Shown here one piece after another: positions 1 to 7,325 of a stretch of DNA of 49,563 nt. Under the pieces are notes generated by a model. It was not told the origin of the DNA, made no database searches, and saw nothing but the letters and a program-made list of their open reading frames with translations. The stretch's first letter is position 1, and the number at the start of each line of letters is the position of its first letter. Origin of the DNA: an uncultured Eubacteriales bacterium (lineage in GTDB: Bacteria > Bacillota > Clostridia > Christensenellales > CAG-138). The stretch lies in the NCBI GenBank assembly GCA_900549955.1, contig URQH01000011.1, forward strand, positions 1-49,563. The letters run 5' to 3'. The position numbers and the translations under genes were made by a program.

Positions 1-163
1 GATAAACGCTGAAGGCATCTAAGCGTGAAGCCGACCTCAAGATAAGATCTCCCATTCCTTCATGGAAGTAAGACCCCTTGAAGACGACAAGGTTGATAGG
101 TCGGAGGTGGAAGTGCGGTGACGCATGAAGCTGACCGATACTAATAGGTCGAGGGCTTGATCA
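1..163 (+). rRNA. 23S ribosomal RNA, 3' end (partial)
   Basis: The first ~163 bases match the conserved 3' terminus of bacterial 23S rRNA, including the highly conserved stretch ending GGTCGAGGGCTTGATC near 148-162. The gene begins upstream of the window. It is followed after ~48 bases by 5S rRNA, the usual bacterial order 23S-5S. The exact 3' end is estimated to within a few bases. Confidence 0.95.
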
Positions 164-211
164 AAGCGAAAGAAAGGTATGCGGTTTTCAAGGTACTCAG
201 GGTACCGGAAG

Positions 212-330
212 TTTCCGGTGGTTAAGCTGAGGGGTACCACCTGTTCCCATTCCGAACACAGCAGTTAAGCCCTCATACGCCGACAATACTTGGCTGGAGA
301 CGGCCCGGGAAGATAGGTAGCCGCCGGGAT
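212..330 (+). rRNA. rrf: 5S ribosomal RNA
   Basis: About 119 bases with the conserved 5S core (CCGAACACAG near 254-263 and AGTTAAGCCC just after). The two ends pair: TTCCGGTGG at the 5' end is complementary, with G-U pairs, to CCGCCGGGA at the 3' end, forming helix I. This pairing sets the boundaries. It lies between the 23S tail and a strong terminator, so it is the last gene of the rRNA operon. Confidence 0.95.
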
Positions 331-338
331 CCAACAAG

Positions 339-372
339 AGACAGCGCCATGTCATATGGCGCTGTCTTTTTG
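339..372 (+). terminator. rRNA operon terminator
   Basis: A perfect 12-bp stem (AGACAGCGCCAT paired with ATGGCGCTGTCT, loop GTCAT) is followed at once by TTTTT. It sits 9 bases after the 5S gene and ends the rRNA transcript. Confidence 0.92.
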
Positions 373-568
373 TTATCCCCCGCATGCCCCCCCGCGCGAC
401 ATCCTGCTACACGCGGGTCGCCCACACCCCGCGCGCCCCGCACAGGTTGCCCGCATGCGCCCGCGCCGCGCCGGAATGGGGCTGCCGTTCCTCCCGGGCT
501 GTGGTTATTTTGCCCCGGTTTGCCGGCACGCCGGCCGCGGCTGCCTGCTGTTCCTTGCCAGCCTCAGG

Positions 569-655
569 TCAGCCGTTGACTACGTTTACGGCCGCCCCGG
601 CCAGATAGGCGCGCAGATTTTCCACCGCAATGTCCATGAGCCGCTCCTTCCGGCG
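569..655 (-). pseudogene. C-terminal remnant of a D-2-hydroxyacid dehydrogenase
   Basis: Read on the minus strand, the ~25 codons before a TGA at 571-569 encode KERLMDIAVENLRAYLAG followed by AAVNVVNG. This matches the characteristic last helix and tail of the D-isomer-specific 2-hydroxyacid dehydrogenase family (pattern NL.aylaG...vnvV). The upstream (higher-coordinate) part of the gene, about 290 residues, is absent: from ~650 the sequence turns into the tail of an unrelated plus-strand gene. The fragment therefore has no start, no NAD-binding domain and no function. The identification rests on a short but distinctive motif. A chance match is possible but unlikely because the reading frame ends at the expected place. 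Confidence 0.55.
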
Positions 656-1100
656 CGACCGTGGCCCGTGCGAGGCGGTCGTCGACGGGCGCGTGTTCGT
701 CTATCCGTTCGGCAATTTCAGCAGCCCGCAGGACATCCCGCCGATGCTGCTGAACGACGTGCGGCAGGAGCTGCTGCAGGACGTGCTGGCCACCTCCGGA
801 CGGCTGGACGCGCCCATGGTGTGCGGTGCGCCGTATCTCGTGCCCTATTGCATGGACGACGGCGGGCGGACCTGCCTGTACCTGGTCAACGGCGCACTGG
901 ACGCGGTGGAAAACATCGTACTGCACGTTGGCGGCGGCGCGCGCACGGTGCGGGTTGCCGCGCTGCCGAGCGACGATCACGAGGTGCACTTTGCCGCGCA
1001 GGTCAGGGCGGGCATGTGCAGGCTGCCGCTGGCGGTCGCGCCCATGGAGAGCGTGCTGCTGGTGCTGGAAGAGACGACGGAAAGGATGGAGGAGCCATGA
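630..1100 (+). pseudogene. C-terminal fragment of an unrecognised protein upstream of the sialidase-like gene
   Basis: An open frame of 156 codons, of which the part from ~656 on looks genuinely coding. Its first ~9 codons lie in the antisense dehydrogenase remnant, and there is an in-frame TAG at 606-608, so the apparent start is accidental. The protein is compact and beta-rich with no signal peptide or obvious catalytic motif. It resembles the tail of a larger enzyme, possibly a C-terminal beta domain of a carbohydrate-active enzyme, but I do not recognise it. Its stop overlaps the next start (ATGA, 1097-1100), so it was once the upstream gene of an operon with the sialidase-like gene. I infer a 5'-truncated gene produced by rearrangement. 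Confidence 0.5.
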
Positions 1101-2143
1101 AGGCAAAAATTGTCGATCGGAAGTGGGTCGTGGAGTGGTTTGACGAGCGGCAGTGCTATCACATGCCGAGCTTGACGCTGGCCGACAACGGCAACCTGCT
1201 GGCCGTGTGGAACGGCGGGTTTTTGCAGTGGAACGGCGACCCGATGGGACGCGACGCAAAGGACTGGGTTTCCGTGCTGGAGCCGGGCGCCGCGCGGTGG
1301 TCGAACCCGGACGCGGTCGGCTGCGACATCCGCTATTGCTGTCACGACCCGATCTGGATCAAAAACCGCCACGGCGAGATCATCCTGCTGTTTGCGAAGT
1401 TCCTCGACACCGAGGTCAACTTCCTGACCTGGTGTAACGGCCGGGACGAGCTGTGGACGCGCAAGACGCGCGACGGCGGGCGCACGTGGGAACCTGCGCG
1501 CCCGGCCAACATCCAGTCGGGCCACGCGAGCAACGACAGCGTGCTGCTCGAAGATGGGACGATCGTGTTCGCCAGCACCAGCAGCGAGCTGCCGGACCGG
1601 TATTTCGGCGCGATCCGCATTTATTTCAGCCACGACGACGGCGAGACGTTTGAACCGGGGCCGCTCCTTGCCGCGGACGACGGGAACCTGATCCGGGAGC
1701 CGGCGCTGTGCCTGCGCCCGGACGGCACGCTGCGGCTGTTCACCCGCACCTGCCCCGGCAACACCGGTTGGGGGACGGCGGGGAACCGGTCGCTGCCGTC
1801 GTATACGGCGGAAAGTCGGGACGGCGGAAAGACCTGGACGCAGCCGGTGCCGAGCGGCATCCGCAACAACGAGTCCAAGCTGGACGTGGTCAGCTATGGC
1901 GCGCGCACCATCCTCATGGCGTATAACGACACGCCGGAGACGGACTGGCACGAGCGCAGCCCGCTCACGCTGGCGGCGAGCGAGGACGAGGGCAGGACGT
2001 GGTACAATGTGATCGAGCTGGCCAGCGCCCCCGGCAACAAGTGCCAGCCGGCCATGTGTTTCGACCGGGACGGGCGCCTCAACGTGATCTACATGCACCG
2101 TCACACGGCCATCGAGCATCTCGTGCTGGAACTGCAGGATTGA
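1097..2143 (+). CDS. Sialidase-like (BNR/Asp-box) beta-propeller protein
   Basis: A 348-residue protein with four Asp-box (S/T-x-D-x-G-x-T-W/F) repeats: TRDGGRTW at 124-131, SHDDGETF at 178-185, SRDGGKTW at 240-247 and SEDEGRTW at 295-302. These mark a six-bladed sialidase/neuraminidase fold. There is no signal peptide or membrane anchor, so it is probably cytoplasmic. That fits the branch of this superfamily acting on imported sugars or unsaturated oligosaccharides rather than on host glycans. Start ATG 1097 is preceded by GGAGG and overlaps the stop of the truncated upstream frame. The open frame extends upstream to 356, but that part is a GC-rich shadow. The exact substrate cannot be assigned. 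Confidence 0.75.
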   Translation: MKAKIVDRKWVVEWFDERQCYHMPSLTLADNGNLLAVWNGGFLQWNGDPMGRDAKDWVSVLEPGAARWSNPDAVGCDIRYCCHDPIWIKNRHGEIILLFAKFLDTEVNFLTWCNGRDELWTRKTRDGGRTWEPARPANIQSGHASNDSVLLEDGTIVFASTSSELPDRYFGAIRIYFSHDDGETFEPGPLLAADDGNLIREPALCLRPDGTLRLFTRTCPGNTGWGTAGNRSLPSYTAESRDGGKTWTQPVPSGIRNNESKLDVVSYGARTILMAYNDTPETDWHERSPLTLAASEDEGRTWYNVIELASAPGNKCQPAMCFDRDGRLNVIYMHRHTAIEHLVLELQD

Positions 2144-2220
2144 GTTTGCGGCGGTGCGCCCGCCTGGGATGCCCTTTTGCCTGGGGGCGTGTTTGCCGCC
2201 CAAACTGGATGCCATGTGAA

Positions 2221-2256
2221 ACCCGGCATGTTCGGCAAAAGCCGAATGTGCCGGGT
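2221..2256 (+). terminator. Hairpin after the sialidase-like gene
   Basis: A 16-bp stem (ACCCGGCATGTTCGGC against GCCGAATGTGCCGGGT, one internal G-T mismatch) with loop AAAA lies 78 bases after the stop codon. The following bases (GTTGTACTCTTT) are only moderately T-rich, so it is a weak intrinsic terminator candidate. Confidence 0.5.
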
Positions 2257-2360
2257 GTTGTACTCTTTCCCCATGCAGTAAAGGCGCGTGCGCCAATGGT
2301 TGGCGGACGGGCGTGAATATGAATGAATATGCGAAACGAAAAGAATTCTGCGGACATGTA

Positions 2361-2389
2361 TTGCTTTTTATGCAAAATGATCGTATAGT
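2361..2389 (+). promoter_or_regulatory. Promoter of the EamA transporter, leaderless type
   Basis: TTGCTT (2361-2366), a 17-base spacer and TATAGT (2384-2389). The ATG at 2397 begins 8 bases after the -10 box, so transcription would start at or next to the start codon. No Shine-Dalgarno sequence precedes it. Confidence 0.6.
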
Positions 2390-2396
2390 ATTGCCT

Positions 2397-3332
2397 ATGG
2401 GAAATCGGATGGGACAACAATGGAAGAGCCTGTTATTGCTCGTGTTGGCGGCGCTGATCTGGGGCGCGGCCTTTTCTGCGCAGAGCATTGCGGGAGAGCA
2501 CGTCGGCGCATTTACATTTAACGCCACGCGCTTTTATATTGGCACGTTGACGCTGTTGCCGGTGATCGCTGTCGCGAATCGCCGCCGCCGGGTTGCGGGC
2601 GGGGGATCGGTGCAAAATCGCCGCGCGCTATGGGTGGGCGGCGTGCTGTGCGGCGTGGCGCTGTTTCTTGCGAGCTATCTGCAGCAGCGCGGCATCGAGC
2701 AGACGACGGCCGGGAAATCCGGTTTTATTACGGCGCTGTACATCGTGCTCGTGCCGCTCGTAGCCCTGGTTTTTCAAAAAAAACGCGCCGGGCTGGCCGT
2801 TTGGGTCGGCGTGACGTTGGCGTTGGCAGGTATGTATCTGTTGTGCATCCGCGATGGGTTTTCCGTTTCGGAGGGGGACTGGTATCTGCTGGCCTGCGCG
2901 CTGTGTTTTGCCGTGCAGATTCTGATCGTGGAACGATATTCGCCAGAGGTGGATTGCATTCGCATGTCCTGTATCCAGTTTCTGGTGGCCGGCATTCTGG
3001 GGACGATCCCCATGTTGACGATCGAGCGCCCGGCATTTTCCGACATCCTGGCTGCCTGGCAGCCGATCGCGTTCGTCGGCGTGTTTTCCTGCGGCGTGGC
3101 GTATACGTGTCAGATGCTGGGGCAGCGGCGGGTAGCCGCGCCAATCGCCTCGCTGATCATGAGCATGGAGTCCGTGTTTGCTGCCGTCTTTGGCGCGCTG
3201 TTGCTCGGCGAGACGATGACCGGCCGGGAGATTGCCGGCAGCGTGCTGATGTTTCTGGCTATTCTGCTGGTGCAGCTGTGGCGGCCGGGTCGGAGGCAGA
3301 GGGGCTTGGAGCCGGCGTCGTCAGATCGCTGA
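2397..3332 (+). CDS. EamA/DMT-family membrane transporter
   Basis: A 311-residue, very hydrophobic protein with about ten predicted transmembrane segments arranged as two EamA (DUF6) repeats. The first helix begins LLLLVLAALIWGAAF, typical of RhaT/YdcZ-like drug/metabolite exporters. The substrate is unknown. The frame is open back to 2313, but a near-consensus promoter at 2361-2389 lies inside that extension. I therefore place the start at ATG 2397 (second choice 2409), giving a leaderless message. The last 74 bases overlap, in antisense, the 3' end of the convergent redoxin gene, so both C-termini are encoded on opposite strands of the same DNA. Confidence 0.85.
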   Translation: MGNRMGQQWKSLLLLVLAALIWGAAFSAQSIAGEHVGAFTFNATRFYIGTLTLLPVIAVANRRRRVAGGGSVQNRRALWVGGVLCGVALFLASYLQQRGIEQTTAGKSGFITALYIVLVPLVALVFQKKRAGLAVWVGVTLALAGMYLLCIRDGFSVSEGDWYLLACALCFAVQILIVERYSPEVDCIRMSCIQFLVAGILGTIPMLTIERPAFSDILAAWQPIAFVGVFSCGVAYTCQMLGQRRVAAPIASLIMSMESVFAAVFGALLLGETMTGREIAGSVLMFLAILLVQLWRPGRRQRGLEPASSDR

Positions 3333-3894
3333 GCAGGGACAGGCCAAACAGGAGCGTGTCCTCGTCGATGCTGCCCGTGGAGGAAGCGGCGATGAATCCC
3401 TCCGCATCGATAAAGTAGGTAACTGGGGCCTGCGGCTTGCCGTAGGCCTCAATTGCGCTGCCATCCTCGTCGAAAAACAGCGGCAGCGCGAGCGATTCGC
3501 GGCGGTAAAAGGCCTCCGCCTCGCTGCGCGACTGAGTGCCCTGCGTGTGAACGGGCAGGAAAATGATCTGTTCGCCGTATTCCTGATAGGCGCGCTCCAG
3601 CGCCTGCAGTTCCGCCAGTTCCTCTTCTCCTTCGCCGTTCCAGAAGTGCAGCAGCACAGGCGTTCCCAGATAGTCGAACAGCGTGATGCGCTCGCCCTCT
3701 TCCGCTACAAAGGCGCAATCGTGGGCGGCGTCCACGGCGAAACTCGCGCCCTCCGCATAGGGCACGGGCGTGCCGATGCCGGCGAGGAGGGCAGCCTCCC
3801 GTGCCGAACGCACGGCCATAACCAGGATATGCCCGCCGATCAGCAGCGCGGCCAGCGCGGCCAACAGGGCGAAGCTATAGCGTTTGATGTTCAT
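3259..3894 (-). CDS. Membrane-anchored TlpA/thioredoxin-fold protein lacking the CXXC site
   Basis: A 211-residue protein: an N-terminal signal anchor (about residues 7-27), then a TlpA/AhpC-like thioredoxin fold (about 42-190), then a low-complexity Pro/Ala/Ser tail. The fold is shown by VLLHFWN at 80-86, where relatives have FWATWC, by IIFLPVH, and by the conserved cis-proline segment APVTYFIDAEG around 156-166. The active-site CXXC is replaced by NGEGE, and the only cysteine in the protein is residue 60. It should not act as a classical disulfide reductase. Start ATG 3894 has GGAGG 7 bases upstream; longer frames are unsupported. It lies 26 bases downstream of apbE and is probably co-transcribed. 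It is convergent with, and overlaps by 74 bases, the EamA gene. Confidence 0.75.
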   Translation of the reverse strand: MNIKRYSFALLAALAALLIGGHILVMAVRSAREAALLAGIGTPVPYAEGASFAVDAAHDCAFVAEEGERITLFDYLGTPVLLHFWNGEGEEELAELQALERAYQEYGEQIIFLPVHTQGTQSRSEAEAFYRRESLALPLFFDEDGSAIEAYGKPQAPVTYFIDAEGFIAASSTGSIDEDTLLFGLSLLSDLTTPAPSPSASDPAATAAPAE

Positions 3895-3920
3895 GGATAT
3901 ACCTCCAGTGTGACGGCGGT

Positions 3921-4946
3921 TCAGGATGCCAGTAGCGGGATGCATTCCGCATGCACGCCGCTTGCCGGAGAAAACGGCGCGCCCTCGGTATACAGCACGC
4001 GGCCGTCCTCCGTGACGAGGACGCAGGCAAATCCTTCCGCCCCCTGGCCGTAGACGCGCCAATAGCGAATGGCGTCCGCCTCGCCCATGACGAACAGGGC
4101 GGTAGACAGCGCGTCGGCGCGCGTACCGTTGGCCGTCATAATCGTGACCGACGCCAGGCCGCCGTCGGCCGGGTAGCCGGTATCCGGGTCGAGTATGTGG
4201 TGATAACGCTTGCCGTCTGCCTCAAAATATCGTTGATAGCTGCCGGAGGTGACGATGGCGCAGTCGCTGGCCTCTACGACGCCGACAATGCCTGAGGCGT
4301 CTTTCGGGTTCCGTATGCCGATGCGCCAGTTGCTGCCGTCGGGCTTTGTGCCAAGCACGGACACGTTGCCGCCGAGCGAGAGCATGGCGCTTTTTACGCC
4401 GTAGGTGCCGAGCAGCGCGCAGAGCTTGTCCGCCGCATATCCCTTGGCGATGCCGCCAAGGTCCAGTCCCATCCCGGCCGGCAGAGACGCATGGCCGTCT
4501 TCCAGCACGAGCTGTTCCATATCCACGAGCGGCAACAGGGCGGCAATGTCATCGCCATCCGGCACGGACGGCTCGCCGCCAAAGCCCCAGAGCTGCATGA
4601 GCGGATAGACCGTCGCGTCGAAAGCGCCGCCGGTTTCGGCTGACAGCGCTTTTGCTGCCGCAAGCAGCTCGGCCGTGTCCGCATCGACGGTCACGGGCGC
4701 GCCATCGGCAGCGTTGATGTGCGCGATGTCGCTCTCCGCCTGTGTGACGGAGAACAGGGCCTCCAGCCGGGCGAGTTCCGCAGTGCAGGCAGAGAGCGCC
4801 GTTTCCGCCTGCTCTCCGTAGGCGCACAGGGTCACATAGGTGTCCATCTGAAACAGCGTTCGTTCCACGGGCATGCTCACGCCCTGGTTGCAGCCTGCCA
4901 GCAGCGGCAGCAGGAGCAGCGGTATCAGTCGACGAACCATTTTCAT
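3921..4946 (-). CDS. apbE: FAD:protein FMN transferase, lipoprotein (ApbE)
   Basis: A 341-residue exported lipoprotein. A lipobox LLAGC puts the modified cysteine at residue 19. The ApbE family attaches FMN covalently to Ser/Thr of flavoproteins such as RnfG/NqrC outside the membrane. Family motifs are visible: FQMDTYVTL near the N-terminus, the FAD-binding DLGGIAKGYAADK, GNVSVLG, HHILDPDTGYPA and the metal-site segment RADALSTALFVMG. No flavoprotein target is encoded nearby. Upstream on the minus strand is a good promoter whose -10 box ends 6 bases before the ATG, with no ribosome-binding site, suggesting a leaderless transcript. The Cys-less redoxin gene follows after 26 bases. Confidence 0.92.
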   Translation of the reverse strand: MKMVRRLIPLLLLPLLAGCNQGVSMPVERTLFQMDTYVTLCAYGEQAETALSACTAELARLEALFSVTQAESDIAHINAADGAPVTVDADTAELLAAAKALSAETGGAFDATVYPLMQLWGFGGEPSVPDGDDIAALLPLVDMEQLVLEDGHASLPAGMGLDLGGIAKGYAADKLCALLGTYGVKSAMLSLGGNVSVLGTKPDGSNWRIGIRNPKDASGIVGVVEASDCAIVTSGSYQRYFEADGKRYHHILDPDTGYPADGGLASVTIMTANGTRADALSTALFVMGEADAIRYWRVYGQGAEGFACVLVTEDGRVLYTEGAPFSPASGVHAECIPLLAS

Positions 4947-4952
4947 GCCAGC

Positions 4953-4981
4953 ATTATACACGTTTTGCGGTTTAAGCGCAA
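4953..4981 (-). promoter_or_regulatory. apbE promoter, leaderless type
   Basis: On the minus strand: TTGCGC (4981-4976), a 17-base spacer and a perfect TATAAT (4958-4953). Six bases (GCTGGC) separate the -10 box from the apbE ATG at 4946, placing the transcription start at the A of the start codon. Confidence 0.65.
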
Positions 4982-5017
4982 CCGCAGCGCGGGAAAGCAA
5001 ATTTGTCAAACACCGGG

Positions 5018-5046
5018 TTGGTTTTTGGTCAGACGTGTGATAGAAT
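5018..5046 (+). promoter_or_regulatory. pfp promoter
   Basis: TTGGTT (5018-5023), a 17-base spacer and TAGAAT (5041-5046), giving a ~33-base leader that contains GGAGGA ahead of the pfp start. It is divergent from the apbE promoter. Confidence 0.55.
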
Positions 5047-5084
5047 AACAACGAAATACGATACAATCGGAGGAATGTGGCAAT

Positions 5085-6338
5085 ATGAGTCAACTCAAAG
5101 GTGCATGCATTATCGGCCAGTCTGGCGGGCCGACCGCGGTGATCAATGCAAGCGCATATGGCGTGATTCGCACTGCGCTCGACAATCCCAACATCACGAA
5201 GGTCTATGGCGCTGCCCATGGCATCCGCGGCGTGTTGGACGATGTGTTGTACGACATGGGACAGGAGGATCCGGAAGAGCTGGCGCTCATGATGCACACA
5301 CCGTCGTCCATTCTCGGTTCCTGCCGCTACAAGCTGAAGGACTGCGATGAGGACGAGACGGATTACCGCCGTATCCTCGAGATCTTCAAAAAATATGACG
5401 TTCGCTATTTCTTCTACAACGGCGGCAACGATTCCATGGACACCTGCAACAAGATTTCCAAATACATGCAGCGGGTGGGGTATGAGTGCCGCATCATGGG
5501 CGTTCCCAAGACCATTGACAACGATCTCTGGGGCACCGACCATTGCCCGGGGTTTGCTTCCGCCGCCAAGTACGTGGCGACAAGCTGCATGGAGCTGTAT
5601 CACGATGCGTTTGTGTACGACACGTCGATGATCTGCATCATCGAGATCATGGGCCGTCACGCCGGGTGGCTGGCGGGCAGTGCGGCGGTGGCGTCCTATC
5701 TGGGCCAGGGGCCGGATCTGGTCTATCTGCCCGAGGTGGACTTCGACCTCGATGCGTTTATCGCGGATGTGTCCCGCATCTACCGCAAGCGCGGCAAGTG
5801 CATCATCGCGGTGTCGGAGGGCATTCACGACCGGGAAGGCAAGCTGATCGCGGAATATGCTTCGCATGAAACGGCGGTGGACTCGTTTGGCCACAAGCAA
5901 CTGGGCGGCTTGGCTGCAACGCTCGTGTCCATCGTGAAGGACAAGCTGGGCGTGTCCAAGATCCGCGGCATCGAGCTGTCGTTGCTGCAGCGCTGCGCGG
6001 CGCATTGCGCTTCCGAGACGGACGTGGAGGAGGCGTTCCTCTCCGGCCAGAAGGCGGTGGAGTATGCGGCGGTGGCCGGCGTGACGGACAAGATGGTCGG
6101 CCTTGAGCGCAGCTTTGACAAGAACGGCAAGTATGTGTGCAACATCAAGCTCGTGGATCTGACGGACGCCGCCAACACGGAAAAGAAAGTGCCGCTCGAG
6201 TGGATCAACGCGCGCGGCAACGGCGTGACGAGCGAGTTTGTAGATTATGTGCTGCCGCTCATCCAGGGCTCGCCGGATCTCGCGTATGAGAACGGGCTGC
6301 CCCGCTTTGCCAAGCTCAAGAAGGTGCCGGCAAAATAA
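5085..6338 (+). CDS. pfp: Pyrophosphate-dependent 6-phosphofructokinase
   Basis: A 417-residue phosphofructokinase that converts fructose 6-phosphate to fructose 1,6-bisphosphate. The N-terminal GQSGGPTAVINAS is the phosphoryl-donor loop, PKTIDNDLWGTDH carries the catalytic Asp of the TIDND motif, and MGRHAGWLA binds the sugar phosphate. The sequence YNGGNDSMDTC has the GGND form seen in PPi-dependent enzymes, where ATP-dependent PFKs have GGDGS. I therefore infer PPi as donor, which makes the step reversible. Start ATG 5085 has GGAGGA 10-11 bases upstream and its own promoter. A GC-rich hairpin with a T-run follows. Aldolase and GAPDH genes lie 8-10 kb downstream. Confidence 0.93.
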   Translation: MSQLKGACIIGQSGGPTAVINASAYGVIRTALDNPNITKVYGAAHGIRGVLDDVLYDMGQEDPEELALMMHTPSSILGSCRYKLKDCDEDETDYRRILEIFKKYDVRYFFYNGGNDSMDTCNKISKYMQRVGYECRIMGVPKTIDNDLWGTDHCPGFASAAKYVATSCMELYHDAFVYDTSMICIIEIMGRHAGWLAGSAAVASYLGQGPDLVYLPEVDFDLDAFIADVSRIYRKRGKCIIAVSEGIHDREGKLIAEYASHETAVDSFGHKQLGGLAATLVSIVKDKLGVSKIRGIELSLLQRCAAHCASETDVEEAFLSGQKAVEYAAVAGVTDKMVGLERSFDKNGKYVCNIKLVDLTDAANTEKKVPLEWINARGNGVTSEFVDYVLPLIQGSPDLAYENGLPRFAKLKKVPAK

Positions 6339-6381
6339 AAGACAATCGCATATGACGCGGCCGTCGGCCGTGCGAAACGGC

Positions 6382-6426
6382 GCGCCGCCGGGGAGGCTCT
6401 CTTTCCCGGCGGCGCATGAGTTTTTT
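6382..6426 (+). terminator. pfp terminator
   Basis: An 11-bp GC stem (GCGCCGCCGGG, 6382-6392, with CCCGGCGGCGC, 6405-6415) is followed after ATGAG by TTTTTT. Confidence 0.75.
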
Positions 6427-6505
6427 GGCCCGAGACAAGGCAGAGGGGGCCGGCAGCGGGGCAGCTATGCGCGCGGCATGGCGGCGAAACGCCGGAGCCG
6501 GGCGG

Positions 6506-7219
6506 CTACGGCCTTGCGTTCCATTGCGCCGGAGGACGCGCATCCATCGGATAGGCGGTCAGGTTCCCCTGCTCGTCGCACGTGACCAGCAGCAGCTGCC
6601 GGTAGCTGCGAAAGCCGCGGTCCCGCAGCTGCGCGCGCAGCCAGGCCTCGTCATGCCCGACGGCTTTGAGGTTTTCGCGCATGACAAACCCGTCGAATAC
6701 CACGTTGGTCGGCAGCGGCTCCTGCCGCGGGTGCAAACTGAGGTCCGCCGGCTCTGCCGGCCGACGCGTGGAGACGGGCAAAAAACTCAGCGTCCCGCTG
6801 CACTCCATGATGGCGACGCTGATGGCGGAGAGGTCAAAATAGCCGGATACGCGGCACAGCGCGAGGAACTCCGTCAGGTCGAGCCGCGCGCGCTTGAGAT
6901 TGTCACGGTAGATTTTGCCGTCGCTCATCAGCAGGATCGGCCGTCCCGTGATGACGCGCCGCGCCCGCAGGGATTTGCTGGTCAGTACGGAGATGAAAAA
7001 GGCCAGCAGCCCATAGACGACCATCGCGAGCAGCGAACGCAGCGGGGATTCCAGGTCGGTGGCCATCTCCGCGGCAATGGAGCCGATCGTGATGCCGACA
7101 ATGTAGTCGAACATCGACAGCTGGGAAATCTGCTTGTTGCCCATCAGCTTGGCCAGCAGAAACAGCGCGACGATGGACGCCACGGAGGTGCCGAGCACTT
7201 TTAACAAATCGATCCACAT
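6506..7219 (-). CDS. DUF421 (YetF/YcaP-type) membrane protein
   Basis: A 237-residue protein with about three N-terminal transmembrane helices (residues ~8-75) followed by a soluble C-terminal region. This is the layout of DUF421 proteins such as Bacillus YetF and YdfS. Diagnostic segments are LAKLMGNKQISQLSMFDYIVG and GITIGSIAAEMA in the membrane part, and RPILLMSDGKIYRDNLKRARL in the YetF domain. Some Bacillus members have been linked to spore properties; the biochemical role is not established. Start ATG 7219 is chosen from the family N-terminus; no convincing Shine-Dalgarno is visible. It lies alone between the pfp terminator and the divergent GH13 pseudogene. Confidence 0.85.
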   Translation of the reverse strand: MWIDLLKVLGTSVASIVALFLLAKLMGNKQISQLSMFDYIVGITIGSIAAEMATDLESPLRSLLAMVVYGLLAFFISVLTSKSLRARRVITGRPILLMSDGKIYRDNLKRARLDLTEFLALCRVSGYFDLSAISVAIMECSGTLSFLPVSTRRPAEPADLSLHPRQEPLPTNVVFDGFVMRENLKAVGHDEAWLRAQLRDRGFRSYRQLLLVTCDEQGNLTAYPMDARPPAQWNARP

Positions 7220-7325
7220 GCGTTTAGCATGGCCAATGTCCTGCCGGATATGCGGCGCCGCTGCGCGACTGGCACGATGGCGGCAGCCGCGGCATACTGG
7301 AAAAAACGTCGGGAGGGCATCGCGC

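Noticed and set aside
356..2143. A 595-codon open frame containing the sialidase-like gene
   Set aside because: Only the part from 1097 has family similarity and a ribosome-binding site; the upstream part overlaps the 5S terminator region and lies out of frame with the real upstream fragment.
2313..2396. The upstream start at 2313 for the EamA gene
   Set aside because: The added residues are not typical of the family and a good promoter lies within them.
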